A DNA stretch of 64,000 bases from Hyaloscypha bicolor E. Taxonomy: Eukaryota; Ascomycota; Leotiomycetes; Helotiales; Hyaloscyphaceae. The first letter of the stretch is position 1. Each line of letters begins with the position of its first letter. A program made the position numbers and the translations under genes. The notes beneath the pieces are model-generated. The model was not told where the DNA came from. It ran no database searches and was given only the letters and a program-made list of their open reading frames with translations. This document shows positions 1-12,355 of this stretch, piece after piece. The stretch covers positions 930,001 to 994,000 of the forward strand of contig NW_020194691.1 in NCBI RefSeq assembly GCF_002865645.1. Direction: 5' to 3'.

Positions 1-230
1 GAGAAATAATAGATCTATAGCTATATATAAAGGCCAGACTATAAGAAATACTAAATATAGTCTCTAATTAAAAGGCTAAAGAATAACCGAGAAAGGATTA
101 CCTACTAGAAGAGCTAATCTTAAAAGTAATTCTATAAGTAGTAATACCGTTCTTTAAACTACTAGAGAATGTCTCTGCCTATATAGAGAAGAATATTATA
201 GACGGAGGTAATACTAAACTAACTTAAGAT

Positions 231-320
231 AAGATACTAGATACTTAGATACTAGGTACTAAGTATTAGATACTAGATATTAGATATTAAGTACCAGATA
301 CTAGTATAATACCAGATCTT
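231..320. repeat. Short imperfect tandem repeat, AGATACTAG-like unit
   Basis: About nine imperfect copies of a 7-10 bp unit of the type AGATACTAG / AGATATTA follow one another. It lies upstream of the copia remnant. No function can be assigned. Confidence 0.6.
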
Positions 321-509
321 ATTATAGATCCTCTAGTATTATTACTAATAGAAGCGCTACTAAATACAACTGCCTCTTGGTACTTTACTTGGTCGAGCTT
401 AAAGTACTACCGAGAAGATAATATAGAAGTAAATAAAAGGCTAACTAAGATAGCTCGAATAATAGTTATATAAATTCTTAATAAAAATAGTAACCTCGAA
501 AGTATCTAT

Positions 510-2075
510 AATAGAATACTCGAGTATACTTTCCCGGTAAAGGAAATTAACGGTATTAAGATACCCGGTAACCGGAAAGAGGTAATAAAAAGTAAATAAG
601 CTAATATCTAAAGATCTGCAGAAATAGAAGAAATACTAAGCTTATTTGAGAATAGTATATAGAAAGAAGTTCTACTCCCGAATAGTATAAATCTTATCTC
701 TTATAAATGGGTCTATATAATTAAACTAAATAATAATAGAACTATTAATTAATATAAGGCAAGACTCGTTACCCGTAAATTTAGTTAAGTCTATAGAGAA
801 GACTATATTGAAATATATACCCTAACTATTTAAATAGATATTCTATATTTATTTCTTACTATTACTATAGCTAAAGACCTATAATATAAATATTATAATA
901 TTAAGAATATATTTATAGAGTTATATCTAAAGAAAGAGATCTATTTTATTCCGCCTGCCGGTCTGCTATATAAGAAAGGCTATATACTAAAAGCTTTATA
1001 TAGCCTTTATAGCTTAAAGTAAGTAGCCAGAAACTGGAACTTATTAATTAAAAAGGAACTTATTATATGGGGTTTTATATATAGTTTTATAGACTCCTAT
1101 CTTTTTATATATATAGAATATAATATTAATATTCCGGTTTATATTAATAATATCTATATAGCTACTCGGCTCTAAGAGAACCTTAATTAGTTCTATATTA
1201 AACTGTCTTAGCGGTTTAAAGCCAAGAACCTAGAAGAGATTAGTAAGATTCTTAGTATAAGAGTTACCCGTAATAGGCTAAAATAAACCATTTACCTTAA
1301 CCAAAAATAATACCTTATAATAGTTCTCGAGAAATTCGGAATTATCTAGGAATTATATAAGAAGAAAGCCGTTCTAGTTAATAACTATAATAACCTTTAA
1401 TCTATAACGGGAAATAATAAGCTAATTAATATTATAGAGTTCTAATAAGGTATTAGAAGTATTATATTTATAATAGTACTTATAAGACCTAATATTACAT
1501 TTATTATTAGGAAACTAAGTCAGTTTATAAGTAAACCAGTCAGGTACTACAGATATATCCTGAAATTTCTTATAAGATACCTTTAATTAACTATTAAATA
1601 GAAGCTATACTATAGTTCTAGGAAAGTAAATAAGTATCTTAGAGTCTATTTCAATACAGATTGGGTAAGTAATAAGACCGACTAGAAGAATATCTCTAGA
1701 AGTATAACTATACTATATAGCAGGCTAATATTATAGTCAAGTAAGAAGCAGAAGTCTATTACTATATCGAGCTATAAATTAGAGTATATAGCTCTAGCCG
1801 CCTATATAAAGTAAGGCTAATGGCTTATATAAACTCTTTGGAACCTCGGGCTAGATAAGTATATTAGGAAGAACTTAGCTAAAGTCTAGATATATAGGGA
1901 TAACCAGGAAGTAATTACTCTTATAAATAATCTATATCTCTATAAATAATCCAAATATATTAATATTAGCTACTATTTTATTCGTAACCTAGTAAAGAAG
2001 GAAAGGATTAGTATTAAATATATTCTAATAGAAGATATAATTACTAACGAAATAACTAAACCGCTCTAATAGATA
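510..2075 (+). mobile_element. Ty1/copia polyprotein remnant (reverse transcriptase-RNase H), RIP-inactivated
   Basis: Reading the plus strand through stops gives the ordered motifs of a copia reverse transcriptase and RNase H. They are a KWVYIIK segment followed by YKARLVTRKF (family KARLVARGF), IFIELYLKKEIYFIPPAG (family AFL-G-L-E-IYM-PPG), VYINNIYIA (family YVDD region), a TRPDI-like RPNITFI, and an SSKKQKSI/SSYKLEYIALA segment (family SKKQ-VALSS-EAEY). It finishes with the ADI-TKPL-type terminus near 2070. Stops interrupt every domain, so it cannot be functional. The purine-rich stretch and GGAATTATTAAT-like sequence after 2080 may be the polypurine tract and start of the 3' LTR, but no matching LTR was recognised. 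Confidence 0.85.
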
Positions 2076-2389
2076 AAGTTTGAGAGATTTAGAGAGTAAC
2101 TCGGAATTATTAATAACTAGATATTAGTGCCTTTTATATAATACAGTTTTATATAATAAAATAAATAGATAATTCTATTACTATTAGAATTAGTAAACTA
2201 ATTATCGGGATATGCCCTGAGAGAAAGTATTAAAAAGTCAGGTTGAATTCCTGAGCCTGGCTCGAAAAGAGTATATATAACTCGGCTACTATATATAATA
2301 GCCTATATATTACTTTCTGAACCTTTCCTCCTTAGTTAAATATACTCTAATTATCTACTACTTCTTACTTCTACTATATACTATTCCTA

Positions 2390-3480
2390 TAAGGTTATAC
2401 CTTATAGGTTCCTTTATTTAATATAAACTACTATTATTTAAGAAATAATAGATAGAATAAGAATATAACTCTATTCTTATTATTATAGATAGACTTACTA
2501 AATATATATATATATATATAGTATTATACTAAGAAGCTAATATAGTAGAAGATTTATTACAGGTCTTTTTATAAACTATTATTACTAATTATAGAATACC
2601 TAATTAAATTTTATTAAATAAAAATAAACTATTTATATTCAAGTTCTAAATAACTCTTATAGCTCTTATAGAAATAAAACGGAAACTATATATAGTATTT
2701 TATTTATAAATAGATAGATATATAGAAAGAGTTAATTAAATAATAGAAGTATATTTTTACTATTATATTAATTATAAATAAAATAATTAAATAAATCTAT
2801 TACTATTAGTATAGTATATATATAGTAATATAGAATTAGAAGATATTAGAATTATATTATTTTTTATAAACTATAGATATATTTCTAATATATATAAAAT
2901 TCTACTAAGTAAAATAGTATATATTTAAAAAACTAAAGTTAAGGTAAAGGAACTTAAGACCTTATATCAGAAATTAGCTACTAATATTAAATTTATTATA
3001 TAAAGAGCTATAATCTACTATAATTAAAAATATAGTATAGAACCTAAACTGAAAAAAGAAGAGAAAGTTTACTTATTATAAAAAAATATTTAGACTAAAA
3101 GACTTAGTAATAAACTAAATTATAAAAAACTAGAACTATTTAAAATAGATAAAAAAAATCAGATTAGTAAATTATTAATTATAACTACTAAAAACTATAG
3201 AAATATATCCTATATTTTATATATTTCTCTTTAAACTAATACTATTAGAATTCCTACTAATACTAAAAACAGAAGTCTAATAGCTAGATCCGTAAAAGAA
3301 ATATAAAGTTAAGACTATTTTTAACTATTAGTATATTCGAGGAAAGATTAAATATTTAATTAAATAGAAAGAATACTTATATTCTAAAGATATTTAAAAG
3401 CTAAAGAGTAATTTTAATTACCCTGAAAAACTTATAGAATTCTACTATTAAAATCCAGGCTTATTTAGAAAGAAGAATTA
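2390..3480 (+). mobile_element. Ty3/gypsy chromovirus integrase-chromodomain remnant, RIP-inactivated
   Basis: From about 2390 the plus strand reads through stops as a gypsy integrase. A DRLTKYIY segment (family VDRLTK-AHFIP) is followed by EDLLQVFL, a TNYRIPN-ILLNKNKLF segment (family HG-P--IVSDRD--F), a degenerate HPQTDGQ-E-VN region ending YIERVN, and a LLLV-Y segment. Near 3350-3460 a chromodomain-like WKEYLYSKDI then NYPEKLIEFYY can be read, with family pattern WKGY--ATWEP-ENL-----F. That order, integrase core then C-terminal chromodomain, marks the chromovirus branch. Many in-frame stops make it non-functional. It is in the same orientation as the copia remnant upstream, with no clear LTRs. 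Confidence 0.75.
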
Positions 3481-5985
3481 GAGTTAAACTAGTTTAGATA
3501 AAGGATTTCGGAAAAGTCTATAGTATTAGTAAGGAAGAGGCTATAGGGAAAAGAGACTTTAAGATTTCTTTATTTCTACTCTTTTTATTTTTAACCCTTA
3601 AGCTTATCTAACTTATTAAGGATCTTTATATTCTAATAAAATATATTATAAGTATAAATATAAAGGGATTTCTTTTATTATTAAAAACGGGCTAATTTAG
3701 CTATTATCTTAGCTAGAACTACTATTATCTTAGCCTCCTTATTATTTAGATATTCTTCCTTAGTATTAAGTTATTTCTAGTTAATAGTAGAGGAGCCTAG
3801 TATATTATAATAAATATTTATATATATATATATATTTTTTATATAATAAAAAGAGTTATTAGAAATATAATATAAGGTATTTTATTTTTTATATCTATTA
3901 TAGAGAGCTATTTTAATACTAGAGAATTGGATTTTATTAGAAAAAGTAAGATATTTTTTAATTTTATTATATTTGAAAGATAATATAATATTTACTTAGG
4001 TATAATACTAAATTAGATAAGGCTCTATTTAAATAGTTATAATAAAAGCAGCCTAATAATAGGCTATAGAATATAACCCTTATAAAGGGAGCTAGTATTA
4101 TAAATATTATAAGGCCTAAAGACTTTAGGCTTAGTATAATACTAGTTATACTATAGAATATCAGATAGGAATTATAGGTATTAAATTATATAATAGATCT
4201 AAAGAATTCTGGAATTGAATTCTTAATTCTTCGGATTCCTTAATCTATAAATATATAAAGGTCTATATAAATGAAATAGTTTCTATTAGTTTAGGAACTT
4301 TATATTTAACTTAAATAGTATTTTTATATTTATAACTATATAATACTTTATAGTATTACTTAGTAATACTACTTAGCTTACTAGAATTCCTATCTAAGAC
4401 TTCCTAACTAAATATATAAAGTTTACTTCTATTATTAGGTAATATAAGTATTATACTCTATTTCTTTAATTACTAGTTTAATTAATAAGTATTAATAATT
4501 TATAAAGTAAAAAAGGTATTAAACTACTTAGTATATTAATAAAAGTAAAAAAAAAAGTTCTAGTACTAGTAGTTTATAGTTATTAATTAAATAGTAAGAA
4601 TACTCTTCCTCTTTTATTAATAAAGTATTAAACTAGTTAAACTTATTATTTATATAACTTTTATAAAGGTTAGTTTTTATATTAGTTTAAATGAGTTAAT
4701 TTTTAAAAATAAATGAATTTAAGAATTCTTTACTTCTATTTAATTTATTATTAAGACGAAGTTAGTAAGTTAATTATTTTAATTATAAAGTCTATTTTCA
4801 ATTTTATTTTTAAATAAATATATCTTATCTTATTTAAAAGTAAACTAATTATTGAATTATTTCTTTTAATTATAAATATTTAGTCTTATTAATAAATAGA
4901 AACTATTAAAGGTACTTAAATATTAATAAGCGAGTAATACTATTAAGTTTACTAAGAAAAAGGGCTAACTAGTCGAGTTAGTTTAAGTTTTATAAAAGTA
5001 ATAATATTAGTTCTTAATTTTCTTAAAGAGTTTCTTATATATTTCTTATTAATATAGTTTTATTTTATCTTTTATTATTATAATATCTCTAATTTACTAC
5101 TTTTAAGAGTCTGCTACTAGCCTAGATTATATAGGAATTAAAGCCTTTATAAGTAAAAAAAAGCTCTATTAAATCAGATTCCTTTAATTATAATAAAGAG
5201 TTAATATTAAAACCCGAAGGGAACTATATTATTTCTTAATTAAAAGTCTTTAATAATATTAAGAATAAGTATATATAATTCCTTTTTAATATACTAGCTT
5301 AGTTAAGAGCTTAGTTATAAAGGAGTTATAATACCTCTTAATTAATTATCTTTAATTATAAATAAACTTAGCTTTAAAGTAACTAAAGTTATCTCTTAAT
5401 ATATAAGAATAAAGAGATATTAAGCTAGAAAATAAGAATAAAAGAACTTATTAAAATTAATTTTATTAATATATTTAATAATCTAGTTATATAAAGACTA
5501 ATTATTTAATACTATATATATTTAAAGTACGGGTTTAATATTATTTATATATAAAGTCGTTTATTTAGAGCTAGACTTATTAATTACTAAATTATTTATA
5601 TATATATATATTATTATTTTTAAAAAACTTAAGTATTTTATTTATATATTATTTACTCTATTAATATCTAGCTTATAAATTAGGAATTGATTTATATATT
5701 AATAAATCTAATTAACTAGAAATACTAGCTTAGAATTAATAAATACTATAATTTAAGAGTTAATAACTGTCTTTTAAAGTCTAGAGATCGAGATCGAGTT
5801 CTCTAAATAATACTAGATATAAATTAAGCTAATAAAGTCCTTTTACTTTCTAGTATAATTAAGAAAAATAAGAAATACTAATAACCTTAAGCTCTACTTA
5901 GGCTCTATTTAGGCTTTACTCAGCTTTGGCTTAGGCTCGGCTTAGGCTTTACTTAAGTATACTCTAATTAGGTATACTTATCCTT
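3481..5985. other. Unassigned RIP-degraded sequence
   Basis: A+T-rich sequence with no recognisable coding remnant, no ORF and no obvious terminal repeats. A TA microsatellite lies near 5595. Near 5880-5960 a short run of AGGCT-containing units (TTAGGCTTTACT-like) repeats imperfectly. Nothing else could be assigned by eye. Confidence 0.6.
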
Positions 5986-6639
5986 AGTATATCAAATAAT
6001 TAGGTTTGAGTTAATTAGACTCCCCTACTCAAATCAAATCAAGTTAAAATCAAGCTAATTAAATTATACTTAATTATATTTAATTATATTTAATTATATA
6101 ATTATATATATAACTTTAGGGCTTTGGAAGCCAAGATAAGGCTAAAATAGTATTTGGGCTAGCTATATTAGATATTACTAAAGGCGCTCTTTACTTAATT
6201 AGGCCTAATACTAATTAGTAAGTAAAGCCAAAAGTACTAGAATCTCCTTAATCTCCGGTAATTCCTCGGTATTATAATAGATAATAAGAGAAGAGAGGAG
6301 TAATATAAATAGCTAAAGCTAAATATAGTAGATATAATTATATAAAGACAAGTTATATAGCCAGCCTGTAGTTACTATATAATAATTTAGACTAATTTTA
6401 TATACTTATATATACTTTACAGATTTTATTTATATCTTATTAATATAAATCTTAGTTATTTAATAATCTTTAAAAATGCCTAAGAAAGTATATTTATATA
6501 TTATTATATAATAATTATAATTAATTATAATCCTAATTCTAATTAAATCAAGTCAAAATCAAGCTAATTAAATTATACTTAATTATAATTAAAGCTAATT
6601 AAGTATAATTAATTAGCTTTAATTATTTTTTGATATACT
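5986..6639. mobile_element. Possible mariner-type MITE in the RIP block
   Basis: The left end reads TA-GTATATCAAA and the right end is its reverse complement TTTGATATAC-TA, so a 10-bp terminal inverted repeat is bracketed by TA, the target of Tc1/mariner elements. Inside, a segment of about 40 bp (AATCAAG, then AAAATCAAGCTAATTAAATT) near 6038 is repeated near 6545. A perfect-looking hairpin built on TAATTAAAGCTAATTA lies near 6589-6626. In such A+T-rich DNA short inverted repeats can arise by chance, so the call is tentative. Confidence 0.35.
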
Positions 6640-8222
6640 ACTTACCCTCAGCTTAGATTAAAGTAGTAGTTGCCCAGGTCTGTAACTAAAACGGAATAGC
6701 GAATATAAAATTAGAGTCCGATTTTCGTAGTAGCTATACTACTTGCCCGAATCTAATAGATATATCAAGTATAGAGCTTGGTCTATAGTTCACCGCCTAC
6801 TTCAATTATACTAGCGGTCTTTATTCCAATAATAAGCCCGACTACCCTCACCTCCGAAAGATCTTTAATAATCTCTTTATCTGTTAGGACTTCGAGAAGA
6901 ATAATAATTTTAACTAGTACGGAAAGAAGTACCAGAAACTGGCTAAAGGGAAAGCCCGAGCTAAATTGAGACCCTTATCTTAGCATTAGTTAAAGGAAGT
7001 AAAAGATATATATACAAGTATATTAAAGGCTAAATAGAAGTATATTAAGGTACAGACTAAATTCCGAGCTTATATAAAACCGGGCCAGGTCTAATAAAAA
7101 GATCTGCTCAGACCGCATTTTAGTCTAATAACCGAATATACTAATCTCTTTAAAGTAACTCAATACCCTTCTATAAGTTCAGATTTGTATAAGTTATAAT
7201 TTAAATAAATAAGGGCTACTATAATATAATACTATAAAATCTTTATATTTTTTAGATTACTTATATATAGTAATTATTTATTCTAATTTCGTTCTATATA
7301 TTTAATAATAATATTACTTTACGAAATAGTTCCCGAGTTTGAGATAATATAAATTAAGTATCTTTATATTCTTATAAATTATAAAATATCTACTAAGGAT
7401 ACTAGTACTAGATATAAAGAAATTTAAGAGAATAAAAGTTATTATTAGAACTCTTGGCAAGATCCTAGTATAAAGGGCTTTCTTTAAACCAATTTCACTC
7501 TAGCTAAACTATCTAAGTTATATTAAATATTAGAAGAAGAAAGTTCTTTTACTATTTTTTTAATTTTTGCAAAGTAATCTTAACCCGTATTAATAATTAG
7601 TATATTAGTAATAATATTTATCTTATTATCTATAAGCTAATAGTTAAGTTCTCTTTTCTATTAAACTAATAATAACTAACTAAAATATTTCTTTCTTTAT
7701 CTTTAAGAAATGCCTGGATTTATAAAACAAGTTATAGTATATTTATTAATAAATTATTATAATTAATATTAGAAAGATCTTATTTCTAGACTAAATAAAG
7801 GCATTCTCGGTTAGTTAGAGCTATTTCTTTAAGCCTAGAAAACTAGTTAAAGTAATCTATTATACTCTTTTCTACTAATATAGATAATATAAGCTCTAGT
7901 AAAATAAAGCAAGTAAGTACTATATATATAGGGGCTAAAACCGGTTACCCGAAATATTAAAAGAAGAATTCGGCCTTAGATACTTTTATATATAAAGATT
8001 TTATTTTAGTATCTACTTACTTTCTAACCTTAGATAATAAATTAATATATCCGAAAATAAGAAATATAAGATTATTATTTTATTACTAACTAGAGATATT
8101 AGTATAGGCTATACTATAATAGCTCGGAAATAAGCTCTGGTATCTATATTATAAATTAGTTATAGCTTTTTCTATAAATATTCTTATTTTATATAGTCTA
8201 TTTTAGTTAATTAATTTAGTTA
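6640..8222. other. Unassigned A+T-rich sequence with a less degraded patch
   Basis: Positions about 6650-7140 have a visibly higher G+C content than the surroundings. They may be a younger or single-copy fragment less affected by RIP. No protein family was recognised in any frame. The rest is featureless A+T-rich sequence. Confidence 0.5.
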
Positions 8223-8363
8223 GCTAATGTTACGTGGCACCAGTCACGTGGTGCCACTGCACGTGACTTAGCGTGTAGCCAGTGCTTTTAGCCCGGTACA
8301 CAGCCTTTAGCTCAATTCAAGCTCTTTACCACCACTGCAACATCACCTTATCGTGACAGCTAA
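8223..8363. mobile_element. Solo LTR (8228-8358) with 5-bp target duplication
   Basis: A 131-bp island of normal base composition sits in the middle of the A+T block. It begins TGTTACG and ends CGTGACA, giving the 5'-TG...CA-3' ends of an LTR. It is flanked on both sides by the identical 5-bp sequence GCTAA (8223-8227 and 8359-8363), the length of target duplication made by LTR-retrotransposon integrases. It contains the palindromic cluster GGCACCAGTCACGTGGTGCC, which holds a CACGTG core. CpA dinucleotides are intact, so it has escaped the mutation that ruined its surroundings. It must have arrived after the block decayed or be too short to be targeted. A very short TIR element is an alternative. 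Confidence 0.72.
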
Positions 8364-11300
8364 AGTCTATCTAATTTAATTTAGAAATTAAATATAACTT
8401 TATATAACGGGATATAATAAAGGCTTTAATTTACTAGAGCTTTTATTTAATATTAATCCAGTCCTTAACTCATTTATTAGTAGTATTACTCTATTTACTA
8501 TATAAATATACTTATATATATTACTTCTGAAATAATCTACTACTATTATATTCTTTTATAAATTCTAATAAAGTATTTAATTAGTAATTATAAGCTCTTT
8601 TAGTTCTTACTCGAATTATTATTAAATTTCGGATTTTACTATAGCCTAATTCCTCTATTACTTTAGCTCTCGTTTAAGTATTATATTTTCTTTATATAAT
8701 TCATTTATCTTTATACTAAAGCTTACTTATATAGGCTAAATAAGTTATTAGCTAAATTCAGAAACTTAAGCTATTTATATATCTTTACTAATATAAGAAA
8801 CTTCTAAATATTACTAATAGAGCCCGTTCCGGTTACTATACTTACGAATATAGCCTTAAATATAATATTAATTTCTTTATATAGTTCTTTATATATCCCG
8901 ATTAAATAGTTACTTATATTTTTAAAGAAAAGATATCTTTTTTTTAGTAAAACTTTTTATATATAAGAATTATTAGTTCTAGTTATAAGATAAACTTATA
9001 ATAGTTTAATTAAGATTCTTACTTTATCTTCTAAAGTTTTATTAGTAAGAACTAAAAGAAATATATAAAGAGAGACTTATAAATATATTTTAATAATTCT
9101 TCTTAGTACTTATTTCTTTACTTATTATATTTAAAGTTACTTAATCTAATTAGGGCTATTTAATATAAAATATAAAGAATTAAAAACTAGAAGATATTAT
9201 AATAGTTTTAGAGATAGATACTAATATACTATTTAGCTTATTTAAAAAGGCATAATATAATATAGAGCTATTTTTAGACTTCTAAACTAAAATATCTATT
9301 TTTAGAAAATCTCTTTCTAGCTCTATTATTTTTAATAATAGCTATTACTTTCCTAATAAATAATTACTTTAAATATAGAAACCGGGTAAATATAGCCTCT
9401 AAACTAAATTTGTACTTATAGAAAGAAACTATAAACTAGCTAATAGCTTATAGACCCAAATAAACTAGAAGCTAAAATAGCTACTATTTATTCTTATAAT
9501 AAAATAACCTACTTAGCTAGTAATAAGATAACGAATTTATTCTTACTAGATATTAGCCTATATCTGAATTCTTTTAGAAGTTCCTAAATAACTTATAATA
9601 TATCTATAATAAGATTATAAATATTTATTCTTATTTTCTCGGTATAGTTCTTTTTATAATACTTCTAATATATATATATATAAGAATATATAATTATTAT
9701 ACTACTATCTAAATTAGTAATATAATTAGCTTTATAATATTCTTTTTCGGAGTAATTTTATACTTTTTCCTTTCTATATCTTTCTATATTATATTAAATT
9801 ATAGTAAAAAAATAGTAATATACTAGAATTAATTCAACTATCTAGAAATTATTATTTTTATATAGGAATTAATAGTTTCTTTAATTTACTATAGATTCTA
9901 TTATAATTTATATTTATAGAACCTATATTAGATTATAGTCTTTATTTTAGCTATAGTTTATATTATAGTAATCTTAAGCCTAAAGTTTTAATATCTAATT
10001 CTCAGACTATATTAAACTATAATATATACTTCTCTTAGCCTTTTAGCTATAGTCTTTATAATATATAAACTTATTATTTATAGTTAAATAATCTAGAATT
10101 ATAGAATAGGCCTAATATATATATTAATTATAATAATACTTAATATTCTAGAAGCTATAATTTATATAATAAGAATTCTAGAAAAATAATACTAATTATA
10201 ATATAATATTTATAAATATAATTACTAAATATTTTATTTTATAATTGTTTTTACTAATTTAATATATATATTTGAATTACTAAGTACTTTTAGCTTTATT
10301 TACTTATAGGCTTATATATACTTAAAAACTAATATATATAGTTATAATTAATATAGCTTTTATACTTTCTATTTCTTCTAGTATCTATTATATAAAGGGT
10401 TCTATTATATAGAATAGTTATTAAAAGCTTTTTTTTTATAACTAGATTTCTTAGATAAATAATTTATCTAATTAAAAACTTAACTAATATATATTCTATA
10501 ATTATAATATATTATAGGTTTAAAAATCAAGCTTCTATAATATAATATTAGTAGTCTAAATTTAGCTCTATTTATATTATAGAAACTAATTCTATTTACT
10601 AGTATATTTATTTATATACTTTATTAGCCCTATAATAAAAGCTATAGAATAATATAATAAGGTTATTAGTCTATTTTTATAGTAAATCTAAACTTTCTCT
10701 CTTATATAATACTTTTTTTATATTTTCTTATATAATACTAATAGTATTATTAATTTAGTTACTAATCTAAGATAAGATAGTAAAAATAGATATTATAACT
10801 TTAATTATATAAACTTCATCTTTCTTCTCTTATTACCTAGCTAATATACTCTTAATTATAGTTTAACTTTACTAATATTTATCTGCTAAATCCCTTAGTT
10901 AAGCTATATACTATACCAGAAAGCAACCTTATCTAATTACTCTAAAGTAAAGTTCAGAGTATAGTAAATATATTTATAATAGCTATTACTATTACTAATA
11001 GCAAAATTCAGAATATTACAGATATTACTAAAATAGCTATTTCTAAAATTAATATAATTAAAGTATTAATTTCAAAAAATTATTTACTTGAGGTTAAGTA
11101 ATTCTATATAGACTTTAGTAATTATATAAAATATAATAACTTACTATTAAATATTTCTAATATAATACCAGAAACTATTATAAGCTTTATTAGTAACGAA
11201 ATTCAGTCTCTTTAGCTTCTAGAAGTAATTATAGTAAAAGTTATACTTATATTTATTTAAGATTCTTTGGTTTTTAGCCTAAGTTTTTTGATTTTTATAG

Positions 11301-12195
11301 CTACTATATTTATTTATTTAATATTTAAACTAATTTCTATTATAACTCTCTTTCTAAAATTAGGAATTAGTTTATTAGCTATATTATACTTTATTTCTTT
11401 TATTATATCTATTATTATTCTTTATTATATATAATTAGAGATATATAGGCTTGAATTAGTTATAGATATAAAAAAAGAAAATATAGTTAGTTAGTATATA
11501 GAAGCTTTTATTTATACTAGTATTATAATATTATTAATAATCTTTATATTATTTATTATATAAAGGGGGCTTAAAGCCAAATAATTAGTATTAGGTTTCT
11601 ATTATTTTATTACTAGATTATAGATTAAGCCTAAAAATATAGCTTTTTATACTTACTCTTTTATAATATATAATAAAACTCTTTCTCGGCTTATATATAA
11701 TATTTTTCTAATTTATAGCTTTAATATAGTAGAATTAATTCATTTACTTAAATAGAGTTTCTATCTATAGATTTGTTTAGGTAAGAGCTTTAGATAATAG
11801 CTAGTATTTATATTATAGAAGATTAATATAATTCGTTTTCAGACCTCGAATTATTTTTAAGTATAAGGAAACTTATATACCAGATTTATTCGAATAAAAA
11901 TATAAAAGATATATAAAATACTAAGTATCTTAATAAGTAAGAAAGGATTTATAGCTCTTACCTAATATTATATTTATAGCTATACTAGTAGTATTTTATT
12001 ATATATTATATAAATATTATATAAAGTTAATATTTTTCTAGAAATTTCTATAACTAGCTATATAGCTACTTTTACTTTATCTTAAATACTACTAAATTAT
12101 TTCTATCCCTATCTTCTATAGTTATAAGTAATAGCGCCTTAAAGCCCTTATAAAGGCTTTTACTAATACTATTAAATAAGTAATAAGTTAATACT
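8364..12195. other. Unassigned RIP-degraded sequence
   Basis: Continuous A+T-rich sequence with no coding remnant that could be assigned by eye, no ORF and no clear terminal repeats. It presumably consists of further decayed transposon copies. Confidence 0.6.
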
Positions 12196-12355
12196 TTAAT
12201 AAGCTATTAACTAATAAATAAAGAATAAAAGATTAATATTTTAATAAGTTACTAACTAATAAACGAAGAGTAAAAGATTAATATTTCAATAAGTTACTAA
12301 CTAATAAACGAAGAGAAAAATATTAATAAATTAATAAGTTATTAAAATATTAATA
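12196..12355. repeat. 45-bp tandem repeat, three and a half copies
   Basis: A unit starting TTAATAAGTTACTAACTAAT begins at 12196, 12241, 12286 and 12331, exactly 45 bp apart. The second and third copies are nearly identical and share AACGAAGAG. The first and last are more diverged, and the last breaks off after about 25 bp. It is a small satellite-like array within the RIP block with no visible function. Confidence 0.85.

Noticed and set aside
6778..6969. 63-codon plus-strand frame in the A+T block
   Set aside because: Starts at a non-ATG codon, has low-complexity Ser/Ile/Thr composition and no domain; it is a chance opening in a less degraded patch.
12196..12355. Tandem array considered as a CRISPR-like repeat
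   Set aside because: Head-to-tail copies without unique spacers, in eukaryotic DNA; it is an ordinary small tandem repeat.
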